From Oscillospiraceae bacterium (GTDB taxonomy: Bacteria; Bacillota; Clostridia; Oscillospirales; Oscillospiraceae), in contig CAJTFN010000023.1 in assembly GCA_910575815.1 (NCBI GenBank), forward strand, positions 1 to 52,777: DNA of 52,777 nt, read 5' to 3'. The notes under the pieces are model-generated. The model made no database searches and was not told the origin of the DNA. It was given only the letters and a program-made list of their open reading frames with translations. Every line of letters starts with the position of its first letter. Position 1 is the first letter of the stretch. The translations under genes and the position numbers were made by a program. Shown piece after piece: positions 25,577-33,718 of this stretch.

Positions 25577-27223
25577 ATGCAGGTCGCAACCGGAAAATCC
25601 ATTCTGAACGGAATTGCCATAGGTCCCCTGCGCATTTACAAAAAAGCGGAGACCCAGACCACCGTCACCTCCACCCTTACCCCCGAGGAGGAGTACGCCC
25701 GGTTTGACGCCGCCCGAGTCAAGGCCCAGGAGCAGCTGGGCGTCCTCTATGAGAAGGCCCTGGAGGAGGTGGGGGAGGACAATGCCTCCATCTTCGAAAT
25801 CCATCAGATGATGCTGGACGACGACGACTATTTGGACGCGGTCAAGGGCATCATCGACACCCAGAATGCCACCGCCGAATACGCCGTTTCCACCACCGGG
25901 GAGAACTTCTCCGCGGCCTTTGCCGCCATGGAAGACGAGTACATGCGGGCCCGGGCCGCCGACGTGAAGGACATCTCCCATCGGGTGGTCAACGTGCTGC
26001 TGGGCGTGGGCGACGAGGAGATGATGGCCGATCAGCCCGCCATTCTGGTGGCGGACGACCTGACGCCCAGTGAGACTGTCCAGCTGGACAAGACCAAGCT
26101 CCTGGGCTTCATCACCCGCCATGGTTCCTCCAACAGCCATACCGCTATCCTGGCCCGGACCATGAACATTCCCGCCCTGGTGGGCGTGGACTTCCAGGAC
26201 GACTGGGACGGCAAGCTGGCCGTGCTGGACGGGTATAACCACTGCGTCTATATCGATCCGGCCCAGGAGCTCCTGGTCGCCATGGAGGAAAAACGGTCCA
26301 ACGACCTCAAGCAGGAGGCCCTGCTCCAGAGCCTGAAGAAAAAACCAAACGTCACGCTGGACGGCCGGGAGATCAAAGTCTACGCCAACATCGGCAACGC
26401 CGGGGACGTGGGCCTGGTCCTCCAGAACGACGCCCAGGGCATCGGCCTTTTCCGCAGCGAGTTCATCTACCTGGACTCCCAGGACTACCCCTCCGAGGAC
26501 CAGCAGTTTATGCTCTACAAGCGGGTGGTGGAGACCATGGCCGGGAAGAAGGTCATCATCCGCACCCTGGACATCGGGGCCGACAAGCAGGCCAGCTACT
26601 TTGAGCTGGACAAGGAGGAGAACCCCGCCTTGGGCTACCGGGCCATTCGCATTTGCCTGACCCGGAAGGAGGTCTTCAAGACCCAGCTCCGGGCCATTCT
26701 CCGGGCCAGCGCCTTTGGCACGGTGTCCGTCATGTTCCCCATGATCATCTCCGTTCGGGAGGTCCGGGACGCCAAGGAGATTATGGAGGAGTGCAAGGCC
26801 GAGCTTCAGGAACGGGGCGTGGCCTTCGGCAACGTGGAGATTGGCATTATGATCGAGACTCCCGCCGCCGTGCTGCTGGCCGACGAGCTGGCCGAGGAGG
26901 TGGAGTTCTTCTCCCTGGGCACCAACGACCTGACCCAGTACACCCTGGCCATCGACCGGCAGAACCCCAAGCTGGATAACTTCTACGATTCTCATCACCC
27001 GGCGGTGCTGCGCATGATTAAGCACACCATCGAGGCGGGTCACCGCCACGGCTGCTGGGTGGGCATCTGCGGGGAGCTGGGCGCGGACCAGACCCTGACG
27101 GAGACCTTCCTGCGCATGGGTGTGGATGAGCTGAGCGTATCGCCCGCCGCCGTGCTGCCGCTGCGGAAGATCATCCGCAGCCTGGATTTGAGCCTGGACC
27201 TGAACAAGGAAACCCAGGTGTAA
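25577..27223 (+). CDS. ptsI: PTS Enzyme I (PEP-protein phosphotransferase)
   Basis: Passes phosphate from PEP to HPr. It has 548 residues, slightly shorter than the usual ~570. The phosphorylated His is in GSSNSHTAILART, PEP contacts are in GLFRSEFIYLD and RTLDIGADKQ, and the catalytic Cys is in GICGELGAD. The ATG at 25577 has GGAGG upstream and matches the family N-terminus (GKSILNGIAIGPLRIY). It is co-transcribed with ptsH. The SNSHTAI active-site variant (SHTAI after SN rather than RT) is worth comparison with other clostridial enzymes. Confidence 0.95.
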   Translation: MQVATGKSILNGIAIGPLRIYKKAETQTTVTSTLTPEEEYARFDAARVKAQEQLGVLYEKALEEVGEDNASIFEIHQMMLDDDDYLDAVKGIIDTQNATAEYAVSTTGENFSAAFAAMEDEYMRARAADVKDISHRVVNVLLGVGDEEMMADQPAILVADDLTPSETVQLDKTKLLGFITRHGSSNSHTAILARTMNIPALVGVDFQDDWDGKLAVLDGYNHCVYIDPAQELLVAMEEKRSNDLKQEALLQSLKKKPNVTLDGREIKVYANIGNAGDVGLVLQNDAQGIGLFRSEFIYLDSQDYPSEDQQFMLYKRVVETMAGKKVIIRTLDIGADKQASYFELDKEENPALGYRAIRICLTRKEVFKTQLRAILRASAFGTVSVMFPMIISVREVRDAKEIMEECKAELQERGVAFGNVEIGIMIETPAAVLLADELAEEVEFFSLGTNDLTQYTLAIDRQNPKLDNFYDSHHPAVLRMIKHTIEAGHRHGCWVGICGELGADQTLTETFLRMGVDELSVSPAAVLPLRKIIRSLDLSLDLNKETQV

Positions 27224-27259
27224 GGAAAAACGAGGGAGCGCCGGACAATGTCCCGGCAC

Positions 27260-27372
27260 GCAGGCTGGCGAAAATGCTTTTTCGCCAGCCTGCGCAAGTT
27301 TTTCAGGACTTATTTAAGTTCCGAAAATCTTCGGATTAAAAACAAGAGAAACCCCTGATGGGTTTTTCTCAC
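27260..27372 (-). repeat. Diverged, inverted copy of the triple-hairpin repeat
   Basis: Read on the minus strand this gives, in the same order as the 24639 unit, an H1 hairpin (AAACCC ATCAG GGGTTT core followed by TTGTTTTTAATC), a degenerate H2 and an H3 hairpin (GCAGGCTGGCGAA / TTCGCCAGCCTGC, 13 bp, 27260-27294). It directly follows ptsI and may terminate it through H3. With the plus-strand array it brackets ptsH-ptsI. Confidence 0.8.
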
Positions 27373-27481
27373 GGCTTTTTCTTTCCGTTTCCTTTATCCA
27401 ATGCGCCGGTTCCGGAGGACGGATTTGCGAAAAGGCTTGGTTTCCCCCGGGGGAAGACCGGACCTTTCGGCAAAAATACCA

Positions 27482-27510
27482 TTGTAATTTCCTGGGCATC
27501 AGGGTAGAAT
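27482..27510 (+). promoter_or_regulatory. Promoter of the ParB-BMP fusion gene
   Basis: TTGTAA (27482-27487), a 17-base spacer and TAGAAT (27505-27510), about 80 bases before the start codon. Confidence 0.65.
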
Positions 27511-27590
27511 AAAACGACCCGTTTGAATCTCCCGTCCAATACCCGCCGCCACGGACAGGGGACCGCGAAGGGCAAGAAGGAGGAATCCGC

Positions 27591-29489
27591 ATGAGCCGAC
27601 AGGAAGCGGCGGCGCAGTACGCAGCCGCCTTGAAGCAGGGCCGCAAGGCCTATAAAGAGGCCCTTATGCAAGGCCGCTACCCCTATCCCCAGGTTTTGGA
27701 CGAAATTATCAGCGACGCCATGGTGGCCGGACAGACGGAGCTGGGGGTGCTGGAGATTCCCGCGGACCAGATCGTGGGCACCAAGACGGCGGGGCGCCGT
27801 TCCGCTTTTTCCGCGGATTTCATGCCGCTGCTGGACGCGGACACGGAATTCGCCGGGAAGTGGATGAGCCTCTGCGAGGCCCACCTGGGGGACGAGGGCA
27901 TCCGGGATCCCATTCGCTGCTATGAGTACTTCGGCCGGTTTTACGTTCAGGAGGGGAATAAGCGGGTCAGCGTTCTGCGGAGCTATGGCGCGCCGACCAT
28001 TCCCGCCTATGTCATCCGCATGGTTCCCGTCTGGACGGAGGAGCCGGCGGTGGCGGCCTATTACGACTTTATGCAGTCCTTTCCCAAAACAGGCGTGTAC
28101 CGGGCCCGGTTCAGCCGGGCGGGGAGCTTTGTCAAGCTTCAAAAGGCCCTGGGCTATGAGCCGGACCACGTCTGGACGGAGGACGAGCGCCGCCGTTTCC
28201 TGGCGGGCTTTACCTATTTTCAGGAGCCCTTCCGGAAGCTGGGGGGCGACCATCTGCCCATCACCACGGCGGACGCTCTGCTGGTCTGGCTGAAGGTCTA
28301 TCAGTTCGACGACCTGATCGGTTTTTCCTCCGCGGAGCTGACCAAGAGCGTCAAGGCGGTGTGGGCGGACATCAAAGCCCTGTCGGAGCCGATTGCCGTG
28401 CGGACGGACACGCCGGAGATCAAGGAGAACAACCTTCTGGGCCGCATCTTCAAGGGCAAACAGCCCAGCCACCTGAACGTGGCCTTCGTCAGCGACCAGA
28501 GTCCGGAGCAGAGCGACTGGGCCCGGGCCCATGACCTGGGCCGGGAGTACCTGGAGGCGGTTCTGGCGGACCGGGTGACCACCCAGACCTTTTACGGCGT
28601 GGGCCCCGAGGAGGCCGAGGCCGCCATGGAGACCGCCATTGAAAACGGGGCCCAGCTGATCTTCGCGGAGACGCCGCCGCTGATTGGGGCCTGCCGGAAG
28701 ACAGCGGCCAAGCACCCGGAGATCCGGATTCTCAACTGCTCCGTCTCCATGCCCTACGCCGGCGTCCGGACCTACTACAGCCGTATCTACGAGGCGAAAT
28801 ACATCGCCGGAGCCATCGCCGGGGCCCTGAGCCGCAGCGGGCGCATTGGCTACGTGGCCAGCAACCCCATTTTCGGCGTTCCGGCCAGTATCAACGCCTT
28901 CGCCCTGGGGGCCCAGCTGACCAACCCCAATGTAAAAATCACCGTCCGCTGGTCCTGCGTGGAGGAGGACGCCATGGACGCCCTGGCCTGGGAGGGTGTC
29001 TCCCTGATCTCCAACCGGGATCTTCCCACGCCGGACCGCATCCGGGAGCCCTGGGGGCTGTGCCGCATTGAAGACGGCCGCTTTCACTCCCTGGCCGCCC
29101 CCTACTGGCACTGGGGCAGCGTGTATACCAATCTGGTTCTCAGCGTTTTGAACGGCGGCTGGGACGCCCTGGGAGCCACGGCGGGCCAAGCGGTCAACTA
29201 CTGGTGGGGGATGGACAGCCGGGCCGTGGACATCCTCCTGGGAGACGATTTGCCCGCAGGAGTCCGCCAGCTGGCGGGTATCCTCCGCAAGGGCATTGTG
29301 GACGGGTCCATCCAGCCCTTCTCTCACGCCACGCCGGAGGAAATTCTCCATATGGATACTCTTCTGGACTGTGTCCAGGGCCGCATACCCCGCTATGAAG
29401 AGCTGCTGCCCATGGCCCGTCCCCTGGTCCGCCTCCAGGGCGTCTACCGGGACGTGATTCCTCCGGAAAAGGAGGACCCGATCCTGTGA
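27591..29489 (+). CDS. Cytoplasmic fusion: ParB-like domain plus BMP/PnrA-type ligand-binding domain
   Basis: A 632-residue protein with no signal peptide, lipobox or membrane segment. The N-terminal ~290 residues include a ParB/sulfiredoxin-like segment (EIPADQIVGTKTAGR, then RFYVQEGNKRVSVLRSYGA). The C-terminal half (from about residue 295, SHLNVAFVSDQSPEQSDW) resembles BMP/PnrA receptors, which bind nucleosides or similar ligands: GAQLIFAETPP, YYSRIYEAKYIAGAIAGALS, GRIGYVASNPIFGVPASINAFALGAQ-type signatures (split here). Receptors of this fold are normally extracellular, so a cytoplasmic sensor or regulator is inferred. GGAGG lies before the ATG. Its stop overlaps the metallophosphoesterase start, so both proteins probably work together. 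Related database entries may be labelled simply as BMP substrate-binding proteins. Confidence 0.75.
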   Translation: MSRQEAAAQYAAALKQGRKAYKEALMQGRYPYPQVLDEIISDAMVAGQTELGVLEIPADQIVGTKTAGRRSAFSADFMPLLDADTEFAGKWMSLCEAHLGDEGIRDPIRCYEYFGRFYVQEGNKRVSVLRSYGAPTIPAYVIRMVPVWTEEPAVAAYYDFMQSFPKTGVYRARFSRAGSFVKLQKALGYEPDHVWTEDERRRFLAGFTYFQEPFRKLGGDHLPITTADALLVWLKVYQFDDLIGFSSAELTKSVKAVWADIKALSEPIAVRTDTPEIKENNLLGRIFKGKQPSHLNVAFVSDQSPEQSDWARAHDLGREYLEAVLADRVTTQTFYGVGPEEAEAAMETAIENGAQLIFAETPPLIGACRKTAAKHPEIRILNCSVSMPYAGVRTYYSRIYEAKYIAGAIAGALSRSGRIGYVASNPIFGVPASINAFALGAQLTNPNVKITVRWSCVEEDAMDALAWEGVSLISNRDLPTPDRIREPWGLCRIEDGRFHSLAAPYWHWGSVYTNLVLSVLNGGWDALGATAGQAVNYWWGMDSRAVDILLGDDLPAGVRQLAGILRKGIVDGSIQPFSHATPEEILHMDTLLDCVQGRIPRYEELLPMARPLVRLQGVYRDVIPPEKEDPIL

Positions 29490-30091
29490 AACTGCTGCTA
29501 ATTTCCGACAAGGAGAGCGAATATCTCTGGGACTATTATAAACCCGGCCGCCTGGACGGCATCGACGCCATCCTCTCCTGCGGCGACCTGAGCTCCAAAT
29601 ACCTGTCCTTTCTGGTAACCATGAGCGGAAAGCCCCTGTTGTACGTCCATGGCAACCATGACAAAACCTATGAACAGCACCCGCCGGAGGGCTGCGAGTG
29701 CGCGGAGGACCGCATTATCAACCTCCAGGGCCTCCGGGTCCTGGGCCTGGGCGGAAGCATCCAGTATAGCGGCGGCCCTCACCAGTATACGGAGGCCCAA
29801 ATGACCCGCCGCATCCGCCGTCTCCGCTACCGCATCTGGCGGGCGGGCGGCGTGGACCTGGTCCTGACCCACTCGCCCATGCAAGGCTATGGCGACGCGG
29901 AAGATTACGCGCACCAAGGCTTCGAAAGTCTAGTGGCACTTGTGGACAAGTACCATCCCCGATACCTGATTCACGGCCATGTCCACGTTAACTACGGCTT
30001 CAACATCCCCCGGGTGCTGCACCGGGAATCGACCACCGTCATCAACGCCTACGAGCGTTATATCCTAGATTTGGACAACCCTCCCCAGTAA
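29486..30091 (+). CDS. Calcineurin-type metallophosphoesterase
   Basis: A 201-residue two-metal phosphoesterase. Motifs: SDKE (Asp8, with Glu10 where DxH normally has His), CGDLSS (Asp34), HGNHD (Asn57-His58-Asp59), LTHSP and HGHVH. It is cytoplasmic. Substrates in the family range from cyclic nucleotides to nucleic acids and cannot be read from the sequence. The GTG start at 29486 overlaps the TGA of the fusion gene and has AAAGGAGG about 10 bases upstream. Coupling to a BMP-type ligand-binding protein suggests a nucleotide or nucleoside substrate, as inference only. Confidence 0.85.
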   Translation: MKLLLISDKESEYLWDYYKPGRLDGIDAILSCGDLSSKYLSFLVTMSGKPLLYVHGNHDKTYEQHPPEGCECAEDRIINLQGLRVLGLGGSIQYSGGPHQYTEAQMTRRIRRLRYRIWRAGGVDLVLTHSPMQGYGDAEDYAHQGFESLVALVDKYHPRYLIHGHVHVNYGFNIPRVLHRESTTVINAYERYILDLDNPPQ

Positions 30092-30206
30092 GCCAAAAGG
30101 CAGAGTATCCCTCAAACAGAACAACAGCGCAGCCGGCCACCGGAACATCCAGCAGCCCAAAAGCAAACCAGCCGAAAACCCAAAAAAGCAGAATAGCAGA
30201 AAAAAC

Positions 30207-30359
30207 GGAATAGCAGAAAAGCGAAGCTTTTCCGCTATTCCGCGAAAAACTCAGCCGCGAACCCAACGAAGTGGATCGCGGCTGAAAGCGAAGGAATTCC
30301 CCGTCCGGCGAAGCTTTCCGCCCCTTCGGGGCGGGAAGCGCAGCGGTAAGGGGAATTCC
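30207..30359. other. Cluster of three strong hairpins before tRNA-Gly
   Basis: Three hairpins: GGAATAGC...GCTATTCC enclosing GAAAAGC/GCTTTTC (30207-30241); TCAGCCGCGA / TCGCGGCTGA (30251-30284); and GGAATTCCCC / GGGGAATTCC (30293-30302 with 30350-30359) enclosing CTTTCCGCCCC-TTCG-GGGCGGGAAG. The last sits directly behind the 3' end of the minus-strand tRNA gene and may terminate it; the first follows the phosphoesterase operon. The 30092-30206 part is A-rich without features. Confidence 0.7.
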
Positions 30360-30364
30360 TGAGC

Positions 30365-30438
30365 TGGAGCAGGGTACGGGAATCGAACCCGCCTTCACGG
30401 CTTGGGAAGCCGTTGTATTACCGATATACGAACCCTGC
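30365..30438 (-). tRNA. tRNA-Gly (anticodon CCC)
   Basis: A minus-strand cloverleaf: acceptor GCAGGGT pairs with ACCCTGC, the anticodon arm ACGGC-TTCCCAA-GCCGT gives CCC, the T-loop is TTCGATT, and CCA is encoded at the 3' end. All arms close. Confidence 0.93.
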
Positions 30439-30589
30439 GTATTCCATTGTCACAACATAGTTATTATAAACGAACCCAGAGAAAAAATCAAGTCCTTTTC
30501 CGCCGCAAAGGCAAAAAATTTCCAAAAACGCCGGCCCGTTCCCATTGGAGCAGGCCGGCATCTTTTTACGGTACTCGCCCGAGGGCAAA

Positions 30590-30841
30590 TTAATCCGTAA
30601 CGTAGGGCAGCAGCGCGATCTGACGGGCACGCTTGATTGCCTCGGTCAGCTGGCGCTGATGCATGGCGCAGGTGCCAGTGGTACGGCGGGGCAGAATCTT
30701 GGCCCGCTCAGAGATGAAACGACGCAACTTGGCGGCGTCCTTGTAATCAATGTGCTCGCACTTCTCGGCGCAGAACTGGCAAACCTTGCGGCGCTTGCCC
30801 CGCATCGGACGAGCGGGCCTCGCATCACGATCAAAAGCCAT
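30590..30841 (-). CDS. rpsR: 30S ribosomal protein S18
   Basis: An 83-residue small-subunit protein that pairs with S6. It has CQFC near the N-terminus (zinc-type form), then [24 protein letters not shown] and [20 protein letters not shown], all typical. A good SD (AAAGGAGG) precedes the start. It is the last gene of rpsF-ssb-rpsR. Confidence 0.97.
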   Translation of the reverse strand: MAFDRDARPARPMRGKRRKVCQFCAEKCEHIDYKDAAKLRRFISERAKILPRRTTGTCAMHQRQLTEAIKRARQIALLPYVTD

Positions 30842-30960
30842 GAATGGTATCCTCCTTTAAAGAATGGCGTCGGGTCGCCCCACGGGGCGCCCGCGGACCT
30901 GAAGTCCGCCCGCCGGAAAACCGGGGAACGCATACCGGATGCCCGGGACAGGGACCCGGC

Positions 30961-31443
30961 TTAAAACGGCAGCTCGCCGTCCTCTTCGCCAATCTCGGCG
31001 AAATCAGACCCTCCTCCATAGTTGGAGGCGGGAGCTCTTCCCATCGGCGCGCCATAGGCGGCGGGGCCTCCGCCGGCCGGGGGCGCCCCAAAAGAGGAGC
31101 CGCCATACTCGCCGCCGCTGTCCCGCTTGGAGTCCCCAAAATAGACGTTGTCGGCCACGACCTCGGCGCTTCTGCGCTTGCCGCCGTCCCGGTCCGTCCA
31201 ATCGCGGATTTGCAGCCGGCCTTCCACCACGGCCATGCGGCCCTTGGCGAAGTATTTGCTGACGAACTCCGCGGTGCCGCGCCAGGCCACCACGTCGATG
31301 AAATCGGTCTCCTTCTCGCCGCTCTGGGACTTGAAGTCCCGGTCACAGGCGATGGAGAAGGACGTGACGGCGGTACCGCTCTGGGTGCGGCGCAGCTCGG
31401 GGTCACGGGTCAAGCGGCCCATGATGACGATTTTGTTCAGCAT
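30961..31443 (-). CDS. ssb: Single-stranded DNA-binding protein
   Basis: 160 residues: an N-terminal OB fold (MLNKIVIMGRLTRDPELR, FSIACDRDF, TDFIDVVAWRGTAEF), a Gly/Ala/Pro-rich linker and the acidic tail ending DGELPF. The tail recruits replication and repair proteins; the usual end is DDDIPF, so this is a conservative variant. It sits between rpsF and rpsR as in most Firmicutes, which couples it to ribosomal protein control. Confidence 0.96.
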   Translation of the reverse strand: MLNKIVIMGRLTRDPELRRTQSGTAVTSFSIACDRDFKSQSGEKETDFIDVVAWRGTAEFVSKYFAKGRMAVVEGRLQIRDWTDRDGGKRRSAEVVADNVYFGDSKRDSGGEYGGSSFGAPPAGGGPAAYGAPMGRAPASNYGGGSDFAEIGEEDGELPF

Positions 31444-31455
31444 CGGGGGCCCTCC

Positions 31456-31752
31456 TTACTCGCCCTTGCAGACGATCAGGGAACGCATGATGCCGTCGGT
31501 GATACCGAAAACGCGGTCCAGCTCCTTGGGGAAGGACGGTTCGCTGGTGAAGCTCATCAGCACATAATAGCCGTCGTTCTTATAGTTGATGGGATAGGCG
31601 AGACGGCGGGCGCCCCACTCCTCCACCTCGACGGCGGAGCCGTTCTGTTCCGCCAGGGTCTTGAACTTCGCCACCAGAGCGGCAATGTTCTCTTCCCCCT
31701 GTGCAGGGTCGATGATATACACGACCTCGTAATTGGCAGTAACCTTTGCCAT
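31456..31752 (-). CDS. rpsF: 30S ribosomal protein S6
   Basis: A 98-residue protein, with ANYEVVYIIDP at the N-terminus and WGARRLAYPINYKNDGYYVL in the middle. The ATG at 31752 follows AAAGGAGG and matches family length; upstream in-frame codons belong to the leader. The leader contains a hairpin (CCCTCAT / ATGAGAG near 31780-31799), in the region where S6:S18 autoregulation acts in other bacteria. Confidence 0.96.
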   Translation of the reverse strand: MAKVTANYEVVYIIDPAQGEENIAALVAKFKTLAEQNGSAVEVEEWGARRLAYPINYKNDGYYVLMSFTSEPSFPKELDRVFGITDGIMRSLIVCKGE

Positions 31753-31829
31753 GTTTGCACCTCCTTTTGGACAAATGGCCCTCATTCTCCGATGAGAGCA
31801 AGGATATGCCTGCCTCTGCAAGCCTTTCT

Positions 31830-31857
31830 ATTATATCGAACTTTCGGGAAAAGTCAA
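31830..31857 (-). promoter_or_regulatory. Promoter of rpsF-ssb-rpsR
   Basis: Minus-strand TTGACT (31857-31852), a 16-base spacer and a perfect TATAAT (31835-31830), with a leader of about 70 bases. Confidence 0.85.
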
Positions 31858-31930
31858 GGAAAAGTTTCCCCAAGCCCCGGTTTGTTTTTCCCCGGGGCCC
31901 CTCCGGGCCCGAAAAGGGGCGGCCTCCGCC

Positions 31931-33289
31931 TCAGTTCCGGAGGCTGTGCAGCGGCGCGGGGATCCGTCCGCCCCGGGCGATAAAGGCGGCGGAGGACTCC
32001 CGGTGCACCGGCATCACCGGGGCGCTGCCCAGCAGGCCGCCCATCTCAATGGTGCCGCCCACGTCCTTTCCGGGAGCGGGGAGGATGCGCACGGCGGTGG
32101 TCTTGTTGTTCACCATGCCGATGACCGCCTCGTCGGCGATGATGGCGGCGATGGTTTCCGCCGGGGTGTCCCCGGGGATGGCGATCATGTCTAGGCCCAC
32201 GGAACAGACGCAGGTCATGGCCTCCAGCTTATCCAGGCACAGGGTCCCGGCCCGGGCTGCGGCGATCATGCCCTCGTCCTCACTGACGGGGATGAAGGCC
32301 CCGGAGAGTCCCCCCACGCTGGAGGAGGCCATGACGCCCCCCTTTTTCACCGCGTCGTTCAGCATGGCCAGGGCCGCCGTGGTGCCGTGGGTGCCGCAGA
32401 CCTCCAGGCCCAGTTCCTCCAGGATGCGGGCCACACTGTCCCCGACGGCAGGGGTGGGCGCCAGGCTCAAATCCACAATGCCGAAGGGCGTGTCCAGTCT
32501 CCGGCTGGCCTCCTGGGCCACCAGCTGGCCCATGCGGGTCACCCGGAAGGCGGTCTTTTTGATGGTCTCCGCCGCCACGTCCAGAGGCTGGCCCTTCACG
32601 GCCTGAAGGGCATGATAGACCACGCCGGGGCCGGAGACGCCCACGTTGATGACCTTCTCCGCCTCTCCCGCGCCATGGAAGGCTCCGGCCATGAAGGGAT
32701 TGTCCTCCACGGCGTTGCAAAAGACCACCAGCTTGGCGCAGCCCAAGCCGTCCCGGTCCGCCGTGGCGGCGGCGGTGTCCTTGATGATCCGCCCCATGAG
32801 GGCCACGGCGTCCATATTGATGCCCGCCCGGGTGGAGCCCACGTTGATGGAGGAGCACACCAGCTCTGTCCGGGACAGGGCCTCGGGAATGGAACGGATG
32901 AGGCGCTGGTCTGCCAGGGTCATGCCCTTTTGGACCAGGGCGGAATAGCCGCCGATGAAGTTCACGCCGCAGCTCTGGGCGGCCCGGTCCAGGGCCAGGG
33001 CAAAGGGAACGTAGTCCTCTGTCTCGCTGGCCCCGGCCACCATGGCCATGGGGGTCACGGAGATGCGCTTGTTGACAATGGGGATGCCGAACTCGTCCTC
33101 GATGTCCTGCCCGGTGCGGACCAGCTTTTCCGCATAGCGGCAGATTTTCTCGTAGACCTTCTCACAGGCCCGCTTCGGATCCGGGTCGCAGCAGGAGAGA
33201 AGGGAAATGCCCATGGTGATGGTGCGGATGTCCAGGTGCTGCTGGTCGATCATCTCGATGGTGGAGAGAATTTCCTTCTGATTCAGCAT
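31931..33289 (-). CDS. PFL family protein (UPF0210/DUF711)
   Basis: A 452-residue soluble protein of the PFL family, distantly related in fold to pyruvate formate-lyase; its activity is not established. It matches the family along its whole length: [57 protein letters not shown] and [16 protein letters not shown]. The ATG at 33289 gives the standard length, 11 bases after the stop of a UPF0237-type ACT protein. These two genes are widely paired, so ACT probably acts as its amino acid sensor (inference). Confidence 0.92.
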   Translation of the reverse strand: MLNQKEILSTIEMIDQQHLDIRTITMGISLLSCCDPDPKRACEKVYEKICRYAEKLVRTGQDIEDEFGIPIVNKRISVTPMAMVAGASETEDYVPFALALDRAAQSCGVNFIGGYSALVQKGMTLADQRLIRSIPEALSRTELVCSSINVGSTRAGINMDAVALMGRIIKDTAAATADRDGLGCAKLVVFCNAVEDNPFMAGAFHGAGEAEKVINVGVSGPGVVYHALQAVKGQPLDVAAETIKKTAFRVTRMGQLVAQEASRRLDTPFGIVDLSLAPTPAVGDSVARILEELGLEVCGTHGTTAALAMLNDAVKKGGVMASSSVGGLSGAFIPVSEDEGMIAAARAGTLCLDKLEAMTCVCSVGLDMIAIPGDTPAETIAAIIADEAVIGMVNNKTTAVRILPAPGKDVGGTIEMGGLLGSAPVMPVHRESSAAFIARGGRIPAPLHSLRN

Positions 33290-33300
33290 GAGGCCCCTCC

Positions 33301-33570
33301 TTAAATGCTGTGCATGGCGTCGAAGATTTCCTCCCGCTGGATGCGAATGGAGAGGCCCATCTCGCCGCCCAGGGCGGCGAGGCCCTTTCCCAGCTCGCCG
33401 AAGCTGGCGGTGGACTGGCTGACGTCCACGGCCATGACCATGGTGAAGGCCCCCTGGAGGATGGTCTGGGAGATGTCCAGGATGTTGACGTTGTAGTTCG
33501 CCAGGCGGTTGCAGACGGCGGCGATGATGCCCACCCGGTCCTGACCGAGGACGGTGACGATTGCGTTCAT
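33301..33570 (-). CDS. ACT domain protein (UPF0237 family)
   Basis: An 89-residue stand-alone ACT domain ([19 protein letters not shown], then [14 protein letters not shown]). ACT domains bind amino acids as dimers at strand-helix edges. It overlaps no gene but is only 11 bases from the PFL gene, so they form one transcription unit. Its place after lysC and hom suggests a link to aspartate-family amino acids; ligand unknown. Confidence 0.9.
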   Translation of the reverse strand: MNAIVTVLGQDRVGIIAAVCNRLANYNVNILDISQTILQGAFTMVMAVDVSQSTASFGELGKGLAALGGEMGLSIRIQREEIFDAMHSI

Positions 33571-33664
33571 AGAAGAACCCCCTTCGTAAATTTAGGAAAT
33601 GGAACTTGCCCCGGGCCGCCGGGAGATTTGGCCGGGGCGGCTTGCGGAACGGAGTTACGAACAA

Positions 33665-33711
33665 GGAGTTAGGAATTTGAGGAACCGAGAGAATTCCTAA
33701 TTCCTAACTCC
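33665..33711. repeat. Inverted repeat between lysC and the ACT gene
   Basis: A perfect 13-bp stem, GGAGTTAGGAATT (33665-33677) with AATTCCTAACTCC (33699-33711), plus an internal AATTCCTA repeat. It has no T run, so it may be a dispersed intergenic repeat rather than a terminator. Confidence 0.65.
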
Positions 33712-33718
33712 TGATTCA

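Noticed and set aside
31880..33670. Fusion of the UPF0237 ACT protein and the PFL protein into one long frame
   Set aside because: The longer frame at 31931-33664 begins in the shadow of the ACT gene; ATG 33289 gives the normal PFL length, and the ACT gene has its own frame and start.
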